Shown: positions 1-8,282, counted from the first letter of the stretch. The stretch is 64,000 nucleotides of DNA from Paracoccus homiensis (GCF_900111675.1 NZ_FOHO01000007.1:108594-172593), one strand, 5' to 3'. Notes: generated by a model from the sequence alone, not told the origin. Program-made: numbers and translations.

Positions 1-141
1 CCGTTTTTCGACACCCCAGCGCATTGCAGGTCCTCGTTGAGCAGGTGGGACGAGAGCGCCCACCAGAATCGTTTGATGATGGGTATATAAACTATACGAA
101 TTTTGGCGATCAACCCCTCGCGTGAACTTTTCAGGTGGAGT

Positions 142-540
142 TCAAGCGTCGGTGTCGACCTGAAGGCGCTGAAGCTGCTCGTTCCACGCTGCAGGACAAG
201 GTTCCAGCACGCGCGCCAGCGTCAACTCCGGCCCCTGCTTCCCATCCAGGATAGCCTCAACGATGTCGGGCGCGAGAAGTGTCAGGCGCAGGACGCGGGT
301 CATGTAGGAGGGCGCGATGCCCTCCCGCTCGGCCAGTTCGGCGATGGTAGCGTACTCACCCGACTCCAGCATCCGTTTCCAGCGGAACGCGCGTGCCAGC
401 GCCTTGACGAGCGTGTTGTCCGTTCGCCGCGGTTGCGCGGCACCCTCCGGCAACTGCATCTCCTTCCGCCCGCCGCGCTTCACGATGCGGAACGGGACGT
501 GGAGTGTCACGGTGTTGGGGACTGGCGCGCCGCGTGTCAC
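142..540 (-). CDS. HTH protein of the recombinase operon (132 aa)
   Basis: Small basic protein encoded last in the leftward recombinase operon. The GTG start at 540 overlaps the recombinase stop by 4 nt (GTGA), which fixes the start and implies translational coupling. Residues around 65-100 (IAELAEREGIAPSYMTRVLR and following) look like a helix-turn-helix of ParB/KorB type; the segment before it is rich in Lys and Arg. I infer a DNA-binding accessory or regulator for the recombinase. The gene-order association is something I recall from alphaproteobacterial islands, but no function is established that I can name. The coding call is firm because of the overlap and the HTH; the role is open. 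Confidence 0.7.
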   Translation of the reverse strand: MTRGAPVPNTVTLHVPFRIVKRGGRKEMQLPEGAAQPRRTDNTLVKALARAFRWKRMLESGEYATIAELAEREGIAPSYMTRVLRLTLLAPDIVEAILDGKQGPELTLARVLEPCPAAWNEQLQRLQVDTDA

Positions 541-1862
541 GCAGCTTCTCCAATTCCACCTACCAGCATCTCGCGTGCTAGACCGCCGAGGCCGTCGACG
601 CGCAGCCGGACGTTCAACCCGTTTGTGCCGATGTCGACGCGCTCGACCAGCAATGTCACGATGCGTGCCTGCTCGGCGGGGAAGAGTTCGTCCCACAGCG
701 GATCGAGCTGCTGCAAGGCCATGCGAGCGTTGGCTTCGGTGATGTCGTCGGCGTGGGTACGCGCTGCCTTCCATGTCCCTGCAACAATCTCCGGCTGGCG
801 GAAGACGGCCTGCAACTGATCAATGACGGCCGCCTCGATCTCGCCTGCGGGCACGCGGCCGACCGAGCAAGATCCAGCGCCGTGCTTCAGCACCGTCTGG
901 CTGACGTAGTAGCGGTAGAGCCTGTCGCCCTTGCGCGTGTGCGTCGGCGAGAAGGCCGCGCCATCTGGCCCGTATAGCAGCCCCTTCAGCAGCGCCGGCG
1001 TCTCGGCGCGTGTGCGGGCCGCGCGTTTGCGCGGGCTTTCCTGCAGGATCGCGTGCACCCGGTCCCACGTCTCGCGATCGATGATCGCGTCATGCTCGCC
1101 GGGATAGCTGTCGCCCTTGTGGACCGCCTCGCCGATGTATGCGCGGTTACTGAGCATCCGGTAGATGTATTTCTTGTCGATGCGGTTGCCGCGCGGCGTC
1201 CGAATGCCGCGCGCACCGACCTCGCGCGCCAGTTCCGTGCAGGAGCCGATCTCGAGGAAGCGGGCGAAGATCCAACGCACATGCGCGGCGGCCTCTTCGT
1301 CAATGACCAGCTTCCGGTTCTCGACGCGATAGCCGTAGGGCGGGACGCCGCCCATCCACATACCCTTCTTGCGGCTGGCGGCGACCTTGTCGCGGATGCG
1401 CTCGGCAGTCACCTCGCGCTCGAACTGGGCGAAGCTGAGCAGGATGTTCAGCGTCAGCCGCCCCATCGACGTGGTGGTGTTGAACGACTGCGTGACCGAG
1501 ACGAACGTCACGCCGTTCCGGTCGAACACCTCGACCAGCTTGGCGAAGTCGGCGAGCGACCGGCTGAGGCGGTCGATCTTGTAGACCACGACCACGTCGA
1601 CCAGCCCGTCCTCGATGTCCTCCAGCAGCCGCTTCAGGCCGGGCCGTTCCAGCGTGCCGCCCGAGATGCCGCCGTCGTCATACTGATCGCGGACCAGCAC
1701 CCAGCCCTCGGACCGCTGGCTGGCGATGTATGCCTCGCAGGCCTCCCGCTGGACGTGGAGCGAGTTGAACTCCTGCTCCAGTCCTTCCTCGGAGGATTTC
1801 CGGGTGTAGACGGCACACCGCAGCTTGCGGACGACCTTCGATTTTTCCGGCGACTTCGTCAT
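537..1862 (-). CDS. Large serine recombinase (441 aa)
   Basis: Site-specific DNA recombinase of the large serine family, which integrates or excises mobile DNA through a 5'-phosphoserine intermediate. The N-terminal resolvase domain (about residues 14-160) starts with YTRKS, where Ser23 is the expected nucleophile, followed by the YKIDRLSRS segment carrying conserved Arg/Asp. A recombinase domain follows (about 180-290, with the GVPPYGY and NRAYIGE motifs), then a zinc-ribbon-like and coiled C-terminal region. The frame is open much further upstream but that part reads as a shadow of the DUF2924 gene; the ATG at 1862 overlaps that gene's stop by 4 nt. It is the only integrase-like gene near the prophage, so it may mobilise the prophage or belong to a separate island. 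No att site could be identified. Confidence 0.93.
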   Translation of the reverse strand: MTKSPEKSKVVRKLRCAVYTRKSSEEGLEQEFNSLHVQREACEAYIASQRSEGWVLVRDQYDDGGISGGTLERPGLKRLLEDIEDGLVDVVVVYKIDRLSRSLADFAKLVEVFDRNGVTFVSVTQSFNTTTSMGRLTLNILLSFAQFEREVTAERIRDKVAASRKKGMWMGGVPPYGYRVENRKLVIDEEAAAHVRWIFARFLEIGSCTELAREVGARGIRTPRGNRIDKKYIYRMLSNRAYIGEAVHKGDSYPGEHDAIIDRETWDRVHAILQESPRKRAARTRAETPALLKGLLYGPDGAAFSPTHTRKGDRLYRYYVSQTVLKHGAGSCSVGRVPAGEIEAAVIDQLQAVFRQPEIVAGTWKAARTHADDITEANARMALQQLDPLWDELFPAEQARIVTLLVERVDIGTNGLNVRLRVDGLGGLAREMLVGGIGEAA

Positions 1863-2314
1863 GTCCGCCCCCTGTGGTTCTTCAGCCCGAAGAAGGTCCA
1901 CCCATTCCAGCGCGTGCCGGTGATGGCGCGCGCGATGGCGGACAGCGACTTGTACGGCCGACCTTGCCACTCGAAGCCGTCGGTCGTGACGGTGACGACC
2001 TGCTCGACACCCTGCCATTCGCGCAGCAGCCGCGTGCCGGTGATCGGGCGGTCGCGGTCGAGACGTATGCCGCGCTTCTTCTTTTCGCCGCCGTCGAGTT
2101 CCTCGCCCAGCCGCTCCAGCCGCCGGATCGTCTCGGGCTTCAACCCGCCATAGGCCAGTTCCTGGATGCGGTAAGCCAAGCGGCTTTCCAGGTAGCGCCG
2201 GTTGAACGGCGGCGGCTCGCTGTCGAAAAGCTCGCGCCACTGGCTCTTCAGGTCGGGCGTCGGCGTGGTCTTCAGCGCGGCGAGGCGCGCGGGGATGGGA
2301 TCGGGCTTGTTCAT
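1859..2314 (-). CDS. DUF2924 domain protein (151 aa)
   Basis: Small protein of the DUF2924 type that commonly precedes serine recombinase genes in alphaproteobacterial islands. It has an N-terminal helical part with WRELFDSEPP and YLESRLAYRIQELAYGGL, then a basic C-terminal half with LLREWQGVEQVVTV and FEWQGRPYKSLSAIARAITG ending in WNGWTFFGL. The second half resembles a small DNA-interacting beta fold, which would suit a recombination cofactor; this is inference. Both ends overlap neighbours by 4 nt (ATGA): the start at 2314 with the upstream 67-aa gene and the stop with the recombinase start at 1862. The family assignment rests on recalled motif and context. Confidence 0.8.
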   Translation of the reverse strand: MNKPDPIPARLAALKTTPTPDLKSQWRELFDSEPPPFNRRYLESRLAYRIQELAYGGLKPETIRRLERLGEELDGGEKKKRGIRLDRDRPITGTRLLREWQGVEQVVTVTTDGFEWQGRPYKSLSAIARAITGTRWNGWTFFGLKNHRGRT

Positions 2315-2514
2315 GCGTTTCTCCGTTGAGTTGGAGTTGCATGACGGCATTGGTCGGGCGGATAGTGTAGGCAACTTTCTCCAGTATCGTCAGATACTTC
2401 GCCCTTCTCCCGCATGCGCAACCGAACAAGCCCGAGCGCCAACAGGCCGCAGAGCTCGGCGCGGCGCTCGGCGGGCGTCATGTGGTCGGGAGGGAGCGGG
2501 TTCGGGCGTTTCAT
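2311..2514 (-). CDS. Small protein heading the recombinase operon (67 aa)
   Basis: First gene of the leftward four-gene operon. The ATG at 2514 gives MKRPNPLPPDHMTP followed by AERRAELCGLLALGLVRL, an amphipathic helix, and a polar tail. The frame opens 13 codons earlier (2553), but MKRPNP looks like the natural start. Its stop overlaps the DUF2924 start by 4 nt. I do not recognise a domain; proteins with the same AERR..EL..LLA.GL.RL pattern sit ahead of DUF2924/recombinase pairs in other islands as far as I recall. Function unknown. Confidence 0.6.
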   Translation of the reverse strand: MKRPNPLPPDHMTPAERRAELCGLLALGLVRLRMREKGEVSDDTGESCLHYPPDQCRHATPTQRRNA

Positions 2515-2705
2515 GTCTCGGTGGCTATGCTCGGTGGTGTCGTTACCGATCAAAAGCCACCCAGCCGCCCGGGACAGGACATCTCAGACGAACGGAATGC
2601 AGAAATGCGAACAGGGAGAGAACATCAGGGCTTGCCGATCACGGATATGTCCATGATTATCGTGGGTTGAATCAATCGAGAGCAGTTGTTCATTGAGGTG
2701 AGTTC

Positions 2706-4901
2706 ATGGCGCGGAGGAAGAGCGAATTCGGACCGAACCTCGGGAGTATCCTTCAGGGCGCCCCCGCTGCGCTGGTCCGGCAGTTTCTCGCCAGCTTCAA
2801 ACGGCCCGACGACACTCTTCTCGCTCCCCCCGAAATCACTGAGGGCACGACCGATGATCAGGGCAAGGCAGCGCTGAGTGCGTACCTGCGTTCGGAGGAC
2901 AAGGAAATCATCGGGCTACTTGAGGGCATCGCTGGCGCTCTGCTCGACATGGGCCAGGACAAGGGAGCGACCTCACTCGAAACGGTTGCGGGCCAACGGC
3001 TGCAGAATGTCGACTACGACCAGTATGAGTCCCAGCCTGACCTGCTGTGTAAGAGCATCTGGATGCGCACGGTCTTCCCGATGCACTTCCACGACGCCCA
3101 GAGCTTCTATGCCGCGCGGCGCTATCGAGAACGGCGGACGTACTACACATGCTGCGAAGTGGACTTCGACCACGCTTCTGTTGCCGACACAGACGGAATT
3201 CCTGACGAGAAGCTCTGTGACGCTGTTCAGGAAGCTCTGGGACTGAAGGGCAAGGTCACCGCGTCCGTCCTCGAATTGCCCGAGACCGCCAACTATCCGC
3301 CGTCCTTCATGGTCGCCCTGCGCCATCCCGGGCCCCTGTCGAGTATCGACAATCATCGCGAGGAAGGGGGCTGGACCGTCCATTACTACAGGCCCTCGCA
3401 TGAGGCTGTCCTGATCTACACACCCCAGCTGAAGAAAATCGAGGTCGCGTCTGCCAGCAGCGACGTTCGCGAAAAGACCTCTAAGGTCTTCGCGGAGGTC
3501 GTTCTAGGGCGCCCGCCGTCGGCCAAGCCGTTGACCCGCCGGGAATTCAACCTCGAACGCTTCAGGTCTTCCTTCGATCTGGATTGTCCGGATCTCGAGG
3601 ACGTCGAGATCACGATGGCGGCGGTAGTCGAGGCCGAGGTCCGCCTCGGCTCGTGGGGCCGAAGACTGAATATCAAGGTGACCATAAAGGACAAGATGGA
3701 GGACGTTGTCCGGAAATACGTCTCCAATTCAGCCAACCTAATCCGGAGTTTCGGCTTCACAAAAATCGCCATCGCAATTGGTTACACCCGTCGATCGGAC
3801 GGAAAGGAGGGAACCTTCCGGGTCTCGATCTCGGATGGCAGCAGTTCGGACGTGCAGAGCATGCGCGATCCGTTCCTTCGGGACCTCGGGTTCCGACTGC
3901 TCGAACACTGGGGTCTTACGCAGAACCTGCGGACACTCACCGATCAGGAACGGGCGCAGTGGTTCGGCTTTCTGCTGTCGCTGTACGACCTGCCCGGCGA
4001 CACTGTCGCAGGTTCTTTCTTCAACTCCGCGGGCGTCGATCCAGCGCGCCTGGTCAGTGCGAGATTGATTGCCCGCAAAGGGCGGCAGGTGATTGGGCTC
4101 GCCGAGGATGACGATGAGGTTGTCGAAGTTGAGCAGCAAACGGGTCCGGAGCCAGGGACGGTTCGACAAACCGGTTCCTTTGGGGAGGCGGACGGATTGC
4201 GTCTTGACACCAATGCGATCGAGTACGGGATTGATCGAGCATGGCTCGCCGAAACCATCCTCAAGGCGATAGCTGGCTCTCTCGGCATCAGGAACATCGA
4301 AACCATCAATGAGTTCCTCGTCTCGCTTGGGTCGATGGCACTGGGTGAGCGAAAGGTCCCGCTTTACCTCGCGCGCCGCCTTGCCGATCTGAAAGCCCGC
4401 GAGAGTGTGGAGACTACGCTTCGGTCGCGGCATACAGCGGGTCCCGGTCTCGTACTCGCCGTTTCCGATGAGCCGCCGCAATTCCTCGGGCCGAACGTCG
4501 TTATCGCGCTGCGCGACCTGCTGCTGAACGACGGAAGCCTCGGCGATCTGGACCGAGAGGAAATGGCCCGGCGCTTCGAGGCAAACCGAACGCTGGCGAC
4601 CTCTGCGCAAGTCGCTCAGGTTGTGCGACACACGCCTCGCTCTGCGACGCTCATCATCCCTGGTCTCGAGCCGCTCCCGCTCGACGGCGCGGGCCAGATC
4701 CAACTCTTCGAAAGCCTTGTTGAAGCGGCGACCGATGGCACAGGCCAGCGGCTGACCAAGGTCCTGATGGACGGGATGGGGTCCGACAATCCCAGACAGC
4801 TGTTCTCTTCCGGCGCATGGGCGAAGGCGCATCCGACTTACATCCGGCACGGCTCAAGCAATCGCTATTGGCGTCTCGGCGAGGCGACCGACACCGCGTG
4901 A
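2706..4901 (+). CDS. Orphan 731-aa protein, no recognised domain
   Basis: Long rightward gene with a clear ribosome-binding site (GAGGTGA about 6 nt before the ATG at 2706), divergent from the recombinase operon. I recognise no family. What can be seen: a soluble protein with no signal peptide or membrane segment; an N-terminal helical region (to about residue 90); a part rich in aromatic residues and His with PMHFHDAQSFYAARRYRERRTYY and a CC pair near residue 140; a central alpha/beta part; an acidic linker (EDDDEVVEVEQQ, about residues 460-475); and a C-terminal helical part. No P-loop, nuclease or helicase motif is obvious. Its place between a recombinase module and a prophage fits an island cargo gene, possibly in phage-host conflict, but that is guesswork. 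Confidence 0.8.
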   Translation: MARRKSEFGPNLGSILQGAPAALVRQFLASFKRPDDTLLAPPEITEGTTDDQGKAALSAYLRSEDKEIIGLLEGIAGALLDMGQDKGATSLETVAGQRLQNVDYDQYESQPDLLCKSIWMRTVFPMHFHDAQSFYAARRYRERRTYYTCCEVDFDHASVADTDGIPDEKLCDAVQEALGLKGKVTASVLELPETANYPPSFMVALRHPGPLSSIDNHREEGGWTVHYYRPSHEAVLIYTPQLKKIEVASASSDVREKTSKVFAEVVLGRPPSAKPLTRREFNLERFRSSFDLDCPDLEDVEITMAAVVEAEVRLGSWGRRLNIKVTIKDKMEDVVRKYVSNSANLIRSFGFTKIAIAIGYTRRSDGKEGTFRVSISDGSSSDVQSMRDPFLRDLGFRLLEHWGLTQNLRTLTDQERAQWFGFLLSLYDLPGDTVAGSFFNSAGVDPARLVSARLIARKGRQVIGLAEDDDEVVEVEQQTGPEPGTVRQTGSFGEADGLRLDTNAIEYGIDRAWLAETILKAIAGSLGIRNIETINEFLVSLGSMALGERKVPLYLARRLADLKARESVETTLRSRHTAGPGLVLAVSDEPPQFLGPNVVIALRDLLLNDGSLGDLDREEMARRFEANRTLATSAQVAQVVRHTPRSATLIIPGLEPLPLDGAGQIQLFESLVEAATDGTGQRLTKVLMDGMGSDNPRQLFSSGAWAKAHPTYIRHGSSNRYWRLGEATDTA

Positions 4902-4985
4902 TCTAGAGTTCATCTAGGGTTTCGGGCGGGACGGTCTAACAAACCGCTGATTATTGGAAGGGCTCCACATCAGAGGAGCACTTCC

Positions 4986-5231
4986 ATGCCGACTCCCTTT
5001 CCCTTGCGCCAGGCAGCCCCGACGAGCTGGGCCGGCGCCGCGACGACCAAACCCACCACCACCAACTCGGAATGGCGCTGCACGCGCTGTGAAAAGCTGC
5101 TCGGCGTCTGCCGGGACGGCCGCATGCACCTGCGCTTCGCGCGGGGGCACGAGTATCTCGTGGGCTTCCCGGTTCAGGCCACCTGCCGCGGCTGCGGCAC
5201 GCTGAACAACGCGACCGCACCCGCGCGCTGA
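4986..5231 (+). CDS. Com-like zinc-finger protein (81 aa)
   Basis: Small protein with two CxxC pairs (Cys32/35 and Cys67/70) in the arrangement WRCTRCEKLL ... ATCRGCGTLN, very like the translational activator Com of phage Mu, which binds a stem-loop in mom mRNA and exposes its ribosome-binding site. GAGGAG lies 8 nt before the ATG at 4986. About 70 nt after the stop a perfect 10-bp inverted repeat ends directly at the next start codon, so an RNA target is plausibly at hand. The N-terminal 28 residues are low in complexity and Thr/Ala/Pro-rich. The zinc-binding call is firm; the RNA-binding role is inferred from the family. Confidence 0.75.
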   Translation: MPTPFPLRQAAPTSWAGAATTKPTTTNSEWRCTRCEKLLGVCRDGRMHLRFARGHEYLVGFPVQATCRGCGTLNNATAPAR

Positions 5232-5301
5232 GGCGCACATTCACCCAACCCCCTGAAATCGCAGAGACGCGCGACGTCCTGACCTGGCCACGAGAAGGCG
5301 C

Positions 5302-5330
5302 CGGACGCCTGGCCGCAAGGCAGGCGTCCG
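5302..5330 (+). promoter_or_regulatory. Perfect 10-bp inverted repeat abutting the sigma-like gene start
   Basis: CGGACGCCTG (5302-5311), a 9-nt loop, then CAGGCGTCCG (5321-5330), with the ATG of the next gene at 5331. There is no T-tract, so it is not a typical terminator, and no Shine-Dalgarno lies between hairpin and ATG. It could control translation of the next gene, possibly as a Com-like target, or end com transcription. Confidence 0.55.
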
Positions 5331-6053
5331 ATGTCCTTCGCGTGGCACGAGATCCGTGATCACCTCATGCATTCATCCACGAACCTTCACTTCCAGCGCA
5401 GTTTCGACGCCGTCCGGCGTGCGCAGACCGCCCTCGCACCGTTCCGGGATCCGGCGGCCCTGCTGGACGGGCTGCACCGCACGCCCGGCGATCCGGCCCG
5501 AAAGAACGTGATCCTCTCCGCGCTGGTCGGGGCGGCTCAGGGCGACGGGCCCGCGTCCGACTGCGCCCTGACGCTGCTGTTGCTGGCGCTCTGGCCCGGC
5601 CTCGACGCCATACGACGCCGGTCGCTCTGGCGCAGGCTCGGCAGCGCCGACGAAGTCGCGTCCGACGTACTGGCGCGCACCACCGAGGCTGTCCGCGGAC
5701 TCGACCTCGGCCGCGTCAACTGGATCGCGGCCACGGTGCTGCGCAACGTCGAGCGCGACATGATCCGCGTGCGCCAGCGCGACCAGGCACGCGAACAGCT
5801 CGCCAGCGGCGCCGACCCCGACGAGGTGGCGGACAGCGGCGACAGCGGGATCGGCGCGGACGGGTACGCACGGCTGAACGGCGCCGTGCGGAAGCTGCTC
5901 GGCGATGACGCCCTGCTGGTGATCCGCGTGGCGATCGAGGGTTTCTCGCAAGCCGAGGCGGGAGCCGAACTGGGCCTGACCGAGGCCGCAGCCCGCAAGC
6001 GGTACCAACGCGCGATGCGCCGCCTGCACGACGCCCTCCAGGAAATCCCCTGA
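5331..6053 (+). CDS. Phage sigma-70-like factor (240 aa)
   Basis: Probable RNA polymerase sigma factor or sigma-like regulator. The C-terminal part (about residues 190-238) has the region 4 pattern: VIRVAIEGFSQAEAGAEL followed by GLTEAAARKRYQRAMRRL, a helix-turn-helix with the usual recognition helix. The middle carries an alpha-helical segment with WIAATVLRNVERDMIR like a degraded region 2; the N-terminal 80 residues are phage-specific. It may direct polymerase to prophage promoters; two or three copies of a shared intergenic motif lie nearby (6059-6095, 7563-7600, 14106-14115). The start is uncertain: 5331 is used, but MHSSTNLHF at 5367 is possible and neither has a good Shine-Dalgarno. Confidence 0.75.
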   Translation: MSFAWHEIRDHLMHSSTNLHFQRSFDAVRRAQTALAPFRDPAALLDGLHRTPGDPARKNVILSALVGAAQGDGPASDCALTLLLLALWPGLDAIRRRSLWRRLGSADEVASDVLARTTEAVRGLDLGRVNWIAATVLRNVERDMIRVRQRDQAREQLASGADPDEVADSGDSGIGADGYARLNGAVRKLLGDDALLVIRVAIEGFSQAEAGAELGLTEAAARKRYQRAMRRLHDALQEIP

Positions 6054-6058
6054 GCCGA

Positions 6059-6095
6059 TGTCCCGATCCGGCGCCGCTGGTGGCTTTTCCCATTC
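6059..6095 (+). repeat. Intergenic repeat copy A
   Basis: Six bases after the sigma-like gene stop: TGTCCCGATCCGG followed by a GC dyad (CGGCGCCG), then GGTGGCTTTTCCC. It matches copy B at 7563-7600 at about 30 of 37 positions without being coding, and shares TCCCGATCCG with a third site at 14106. It may be a promoter, an attenuator or an mRNA processing element. Confidence 0.55.
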
Positions 6096-6137
6096 GAGCG
6101 CCCCGAGCGCCTTCCCTCCAACCGAAAGCAGACACGC

Positions 6138-6332
6138 ATGAACCGCACTGCCGATCTGTCGCTCGAGGATTTCAGGCGTCTTCCGGGGCTCTATCGCCGC
6201 TGGGAGCTGACCGAGGTCTGCGAGCCCAACCGCAACTATCAGATCGAGGACGCCGGCACCCACGCCGACGGGACGCCGCTCCTGGCGATCTACGTCGCCG
6301 AGCCCGCGCCCGACGTCCGCGAGGCCGCCTGA
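6138..6332 (+). CDS. Small phage protein (64 aa)
   Basis: Short early-region gene for an acidic protein beginning MNRTADLSLEDFRRLPGLYRRWELTEV and containing NRNYQIEDAG; no known domain. It begins about 40 nt after the first intergenic repeat, and its stop overlaps the possible ATG of the next gene at 6332 (TGATG). Synteny with replication genes suggests an accessory early function. The coding call relies on codon use and tight packing. Confidence 0.6.
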   Translation: MNRTADLSLEDFRRLPGLYRRWELTEVCEPNRNYQIEDAGTHADGTPLLAIYVAEPAPDVREAA

Positions 6333-6370
6333 TGCGCCTCCTCGATCACCTCATCCCACGGAGAACCGCC

Positions 6371-6667
6371 ATGCCGGACCAGCCGGACGACATCACCCGT
6401 CTTCGCGCGGCGAGCTACGCCCTCGAAGACCTCCCCGAAACCATCGCCTTCCCGCAACGCCCCGGTGACGAGCCGCGCGAGCCGCTGCCGGTCGCCGAGG
6501 CGACCGTCGACGAGATCGCCTTCGCGATCGTGGAGGCGGAGCGCGAGAGCACGGCCGCCTACCGACGCGCCGATGCGCTGAAGCGGCTCTACAAGCTCGC
6601 CCGCGAGGCGGGGTGCATCGGCGCCGATCGCGCCGCCACGGCGGTGATGAAGAAGGAGGGCCAGTGA
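6371..6667 (+). CDS. Small helical phage protein (98 aa)
   Basis: Acidic, mostly helical protein with EIAFAIVEAERESTAAYRR and ALKRLYKLAREAG in its second half. The start MPDQPDD at 6371 is preferred because GGAGA lies 6 nt upstream; the frame also has an ATG at 6332 overlapping the previous stop. Its stop overlaps the ATG of the following ATPase gene (TGATG), implying coupling. Position just before a RecA-like ATPase suggests a recombination or replication accessory, but no domain is recognised. Confidence 0.6.
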   Translation: MPDQPDDITRLRAASYALEDLPETIAFPQRPGDEPREPLPVAEATVDEIAFAIVEAERESTAAYRRADALKRLYKLAREAGCIGADRAATAVMKKEGQ

Positions 6668-7542
6668 TGGCCCTTCCCATCATCGGCGCCGACGAACGGC
6701 TCGCGCAACGCAAGGGCATCAAGGGCGTCATCTTCGGCCGGTCCGGCATCGGTAAGACCAGCCTGCTCTGGACGCTGAACGCCTCGACAACGCTCTTCCT
6801 CGATCTCGAGGCTGGCGACCTGGCGGTCGAGGGGCTGGAGATCGACACGCTCCGGCCCCGCACCTGGAAGGAATGCCGCGACTTCGCGGTGTTCATCGGC
6901 GGGCCGAACCCGGCGCTGCGCGAGGACCAGCCCTACAGCCAGGCGCATTTCGACGAGGTCTGCGGGCGCTACGGCGACTCGGCGGTGATCGGGAAATACG
7001 AGACCGTCTTCATCGACTCGATCACCGTGGCCGGGCGGCTCTGCTTCCAGTGGTGCCGTGGGCAGCCCGAAGCGTTCTCCGAGAAGACCGGCAAGCCCGA
7101 CATCCGCGGCGCCTACGGTCTGCATGGCCGCGAGATGATCGGCTGGCTGACCCACCTGCAGCACACGCGCGGCAAGCATGTCTGGTTCGTCGGCATCCTC
7201 GACGAGCGGCTCGACGACTTCAATCGCAAGGTCTTCCAGCCGCAGATCGACGGCTCGAAGACCGGGCTCGAGCTGCCCGGCATCGTCGACCAGGTCATCA
7301 CCATGGCCGACATCCCGGACCCCGGCGGCCAGCCGCAGCGCACTTTCGTCTGCCAGACACTGAACCCCTGGGGCTATCCGGCCAAGGATCGCTCCGGTCG
7401 CCTCGACAGGGTCGAGGCCCCGCATCTCGGACGGCTGATGGAGAAGATCCAGCGCCCCGCGGCGCCTGCCTCCGAACGTCTGACCTGGCCGCCGGTGACC
7501 CCGGCCGATCCCGCGCCCGCGCAGGAGCCCGGCCATGGCTGA
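6667..7542 (+). CDS. Phage RecA-like ATPase, AAA_24/Sak4 type (291 aa)
   Basis: P-loop ATPase with Walker A GRSGIGKT at residues 24-31 and Walker B in YETVFIDSI near residue 117. The compact RecA core followed by a Pro/Ala-rich tail fits the AAA_24 family, which includes the Sak4-like single-strand annealing/recombination ATPases of phages. It probably works in phage recombination together with the next gene, the SF2 helicase and the Cas4-like nuclease. The ATG at 6667 overlaps the preceding stop; the reading frame is open upstream, but this start matches the family length. Confidence 0.85.
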   Translation: MALPIIGADERLAQRKGIKGVIFGRSGIGKTSLLWTLNASTTLFLDLEAGDLAVEGLEIDTLRPRTWKECRDFAVFIGGPNPALREDQPYSQAHFDEVCGRYGDSAVIGKYETVFIDSITVAGRLCFQWCRGQPEAFSEKTGKPDIRGAYGLHGREMIGWLTHLQHTRGKHVWFVGILDERLDDFNRKVFQPQIDGSKTGLELPGIVDQVITMADIPDPGGQPQRTFVCQTLNPWGYPAKDRSGRLDRVEAPHLGRLMEKIQRPAAPASERLTWPPVTPADPAPAQEPGHG

Positions 7543-7562
7543 GCGCATCTCGCCATGCCCGG

Positions 7563-7600
7563 TGTCCCGATCCGGTCGCCGGGGTGGCTTTCCCCTTCTG
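7563..7600 (+). repeat. Intergenic repeat copy B
   Basis: Second copy of the element at 6059, again just after a stop codon (21 nt after the ATPase gene) and before a gene with a good ribosome-binding site. It reads TGTCCCGATCCGG, CGCCGGGGTGGC, TTTCCCC. The shared part ends in a small GC stem (GCC...GGC) followed by three to four T, which could be a weak terminator or an attenuator. Confidence 0.55.
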
Positions 7601-7644
7601 ACGCCGCTGCGCGTCCCATCCTGCAACAGATAAGGAGCCGCGCA

Positions 7645-8268
7645 ATGTCCGGACCCTGGAACGACTTCAACTCCGCCCAATCCAACACCAACGTCATCCC
7701 CAAGGGCACGCTCGCCAAGGTGCGCCTGACGCTCCGCCCCGGCGGCTTCGACGACCCCTCGCAGGGCTGGACCGGCGGCTGGGCGCGCCGCGCCGCCACC
7801 GGCGCCGTCTATCTCGACGCCGAATACACGGTGGTCGAGGGTCCCTATGCCCGGCGCAAGGTCTGGTCGCTGATTGGCCTCTACAGCCCCAAGGGCCCCG
7901 ACTGGGCGAACATGGGGCGCGGCCTGATCCGCGGCATCCTCAACTCGGCGCGCGGCGTGTCCGACAAGGACAACTCGCCCGAGGCGCAGGCGCGCCGCCG
8001 CATCAACGGCTTCGGCGATCTCGACGGGGTCGAGTTCATCGCCCGCATCGACATCGGCACCGACACCAACGGCGAGGACAAGAACGAGATCCGCGCTGCT
8101 GTCACCCCCGATCACCGCGACTACGCCGCGCTGATGGGCACGGCCGCGCCGCAGTTCACTGCCGCCCCGGCGCAGGGCCACGCCCCGCAGCAGCCCGCCA
8201 CGGCCACCCAGCCCAGTCAGCCCGCGTCCGCCCCCGGCGCCGCCGGGCGGCCGAGCTGGGCGCAGTAA
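7645..8268 (+). CDS. Early phage protein, possibly ssDNA-binding (207 aa)
   Basis: Begins MSGPWNDFNSAQSNTNVIPKG and has a beta-rich core (KVRLTLRPGGF, AVYLDAEYTVVEGPYARRKV) followed by an acidic segment and a Gln/Pro/Ala-rich tail after about residue 165. AAGGAG stands 9 nt before the ATG at 7645. A beta core with a flexible Pro/Gln tail, set between a Sak4-like ATPase and a helicase, resembles phage single-strand DNA-binding proteins; that is context inference, and no family signature was recognised. Confidence 0.7.
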   Translation: MSGPWNDFNSAQSNTNVIPKGTLAKVRLTLRPGGFDDPSQGWTGGWARRAATGAVYLDAEYTVVEGPYARRKVWSLIGLYSPKGPDWANMGRGLIRGILNSARGVSDKDNSPEAQARRRINGFGDLDGVEFIARIDIGTDTNGEDKNEIRAAVTPDHRDYAALMGTAAPQFTAAPAQGHAPQQPATATQPSQPASAPGAAGRPSWAQ

Positions 8269-8282
8269 GGGGGAGACCGATC

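Noticed and set aside
1863..2429. N-terminal extension of the recombinase by 189 codons
   Set aside because: The extension is the shifted reading of the DUF2924 gene; the ATG at 1862 in a 4-nt overlap gives the normal resolvase N-terminus.
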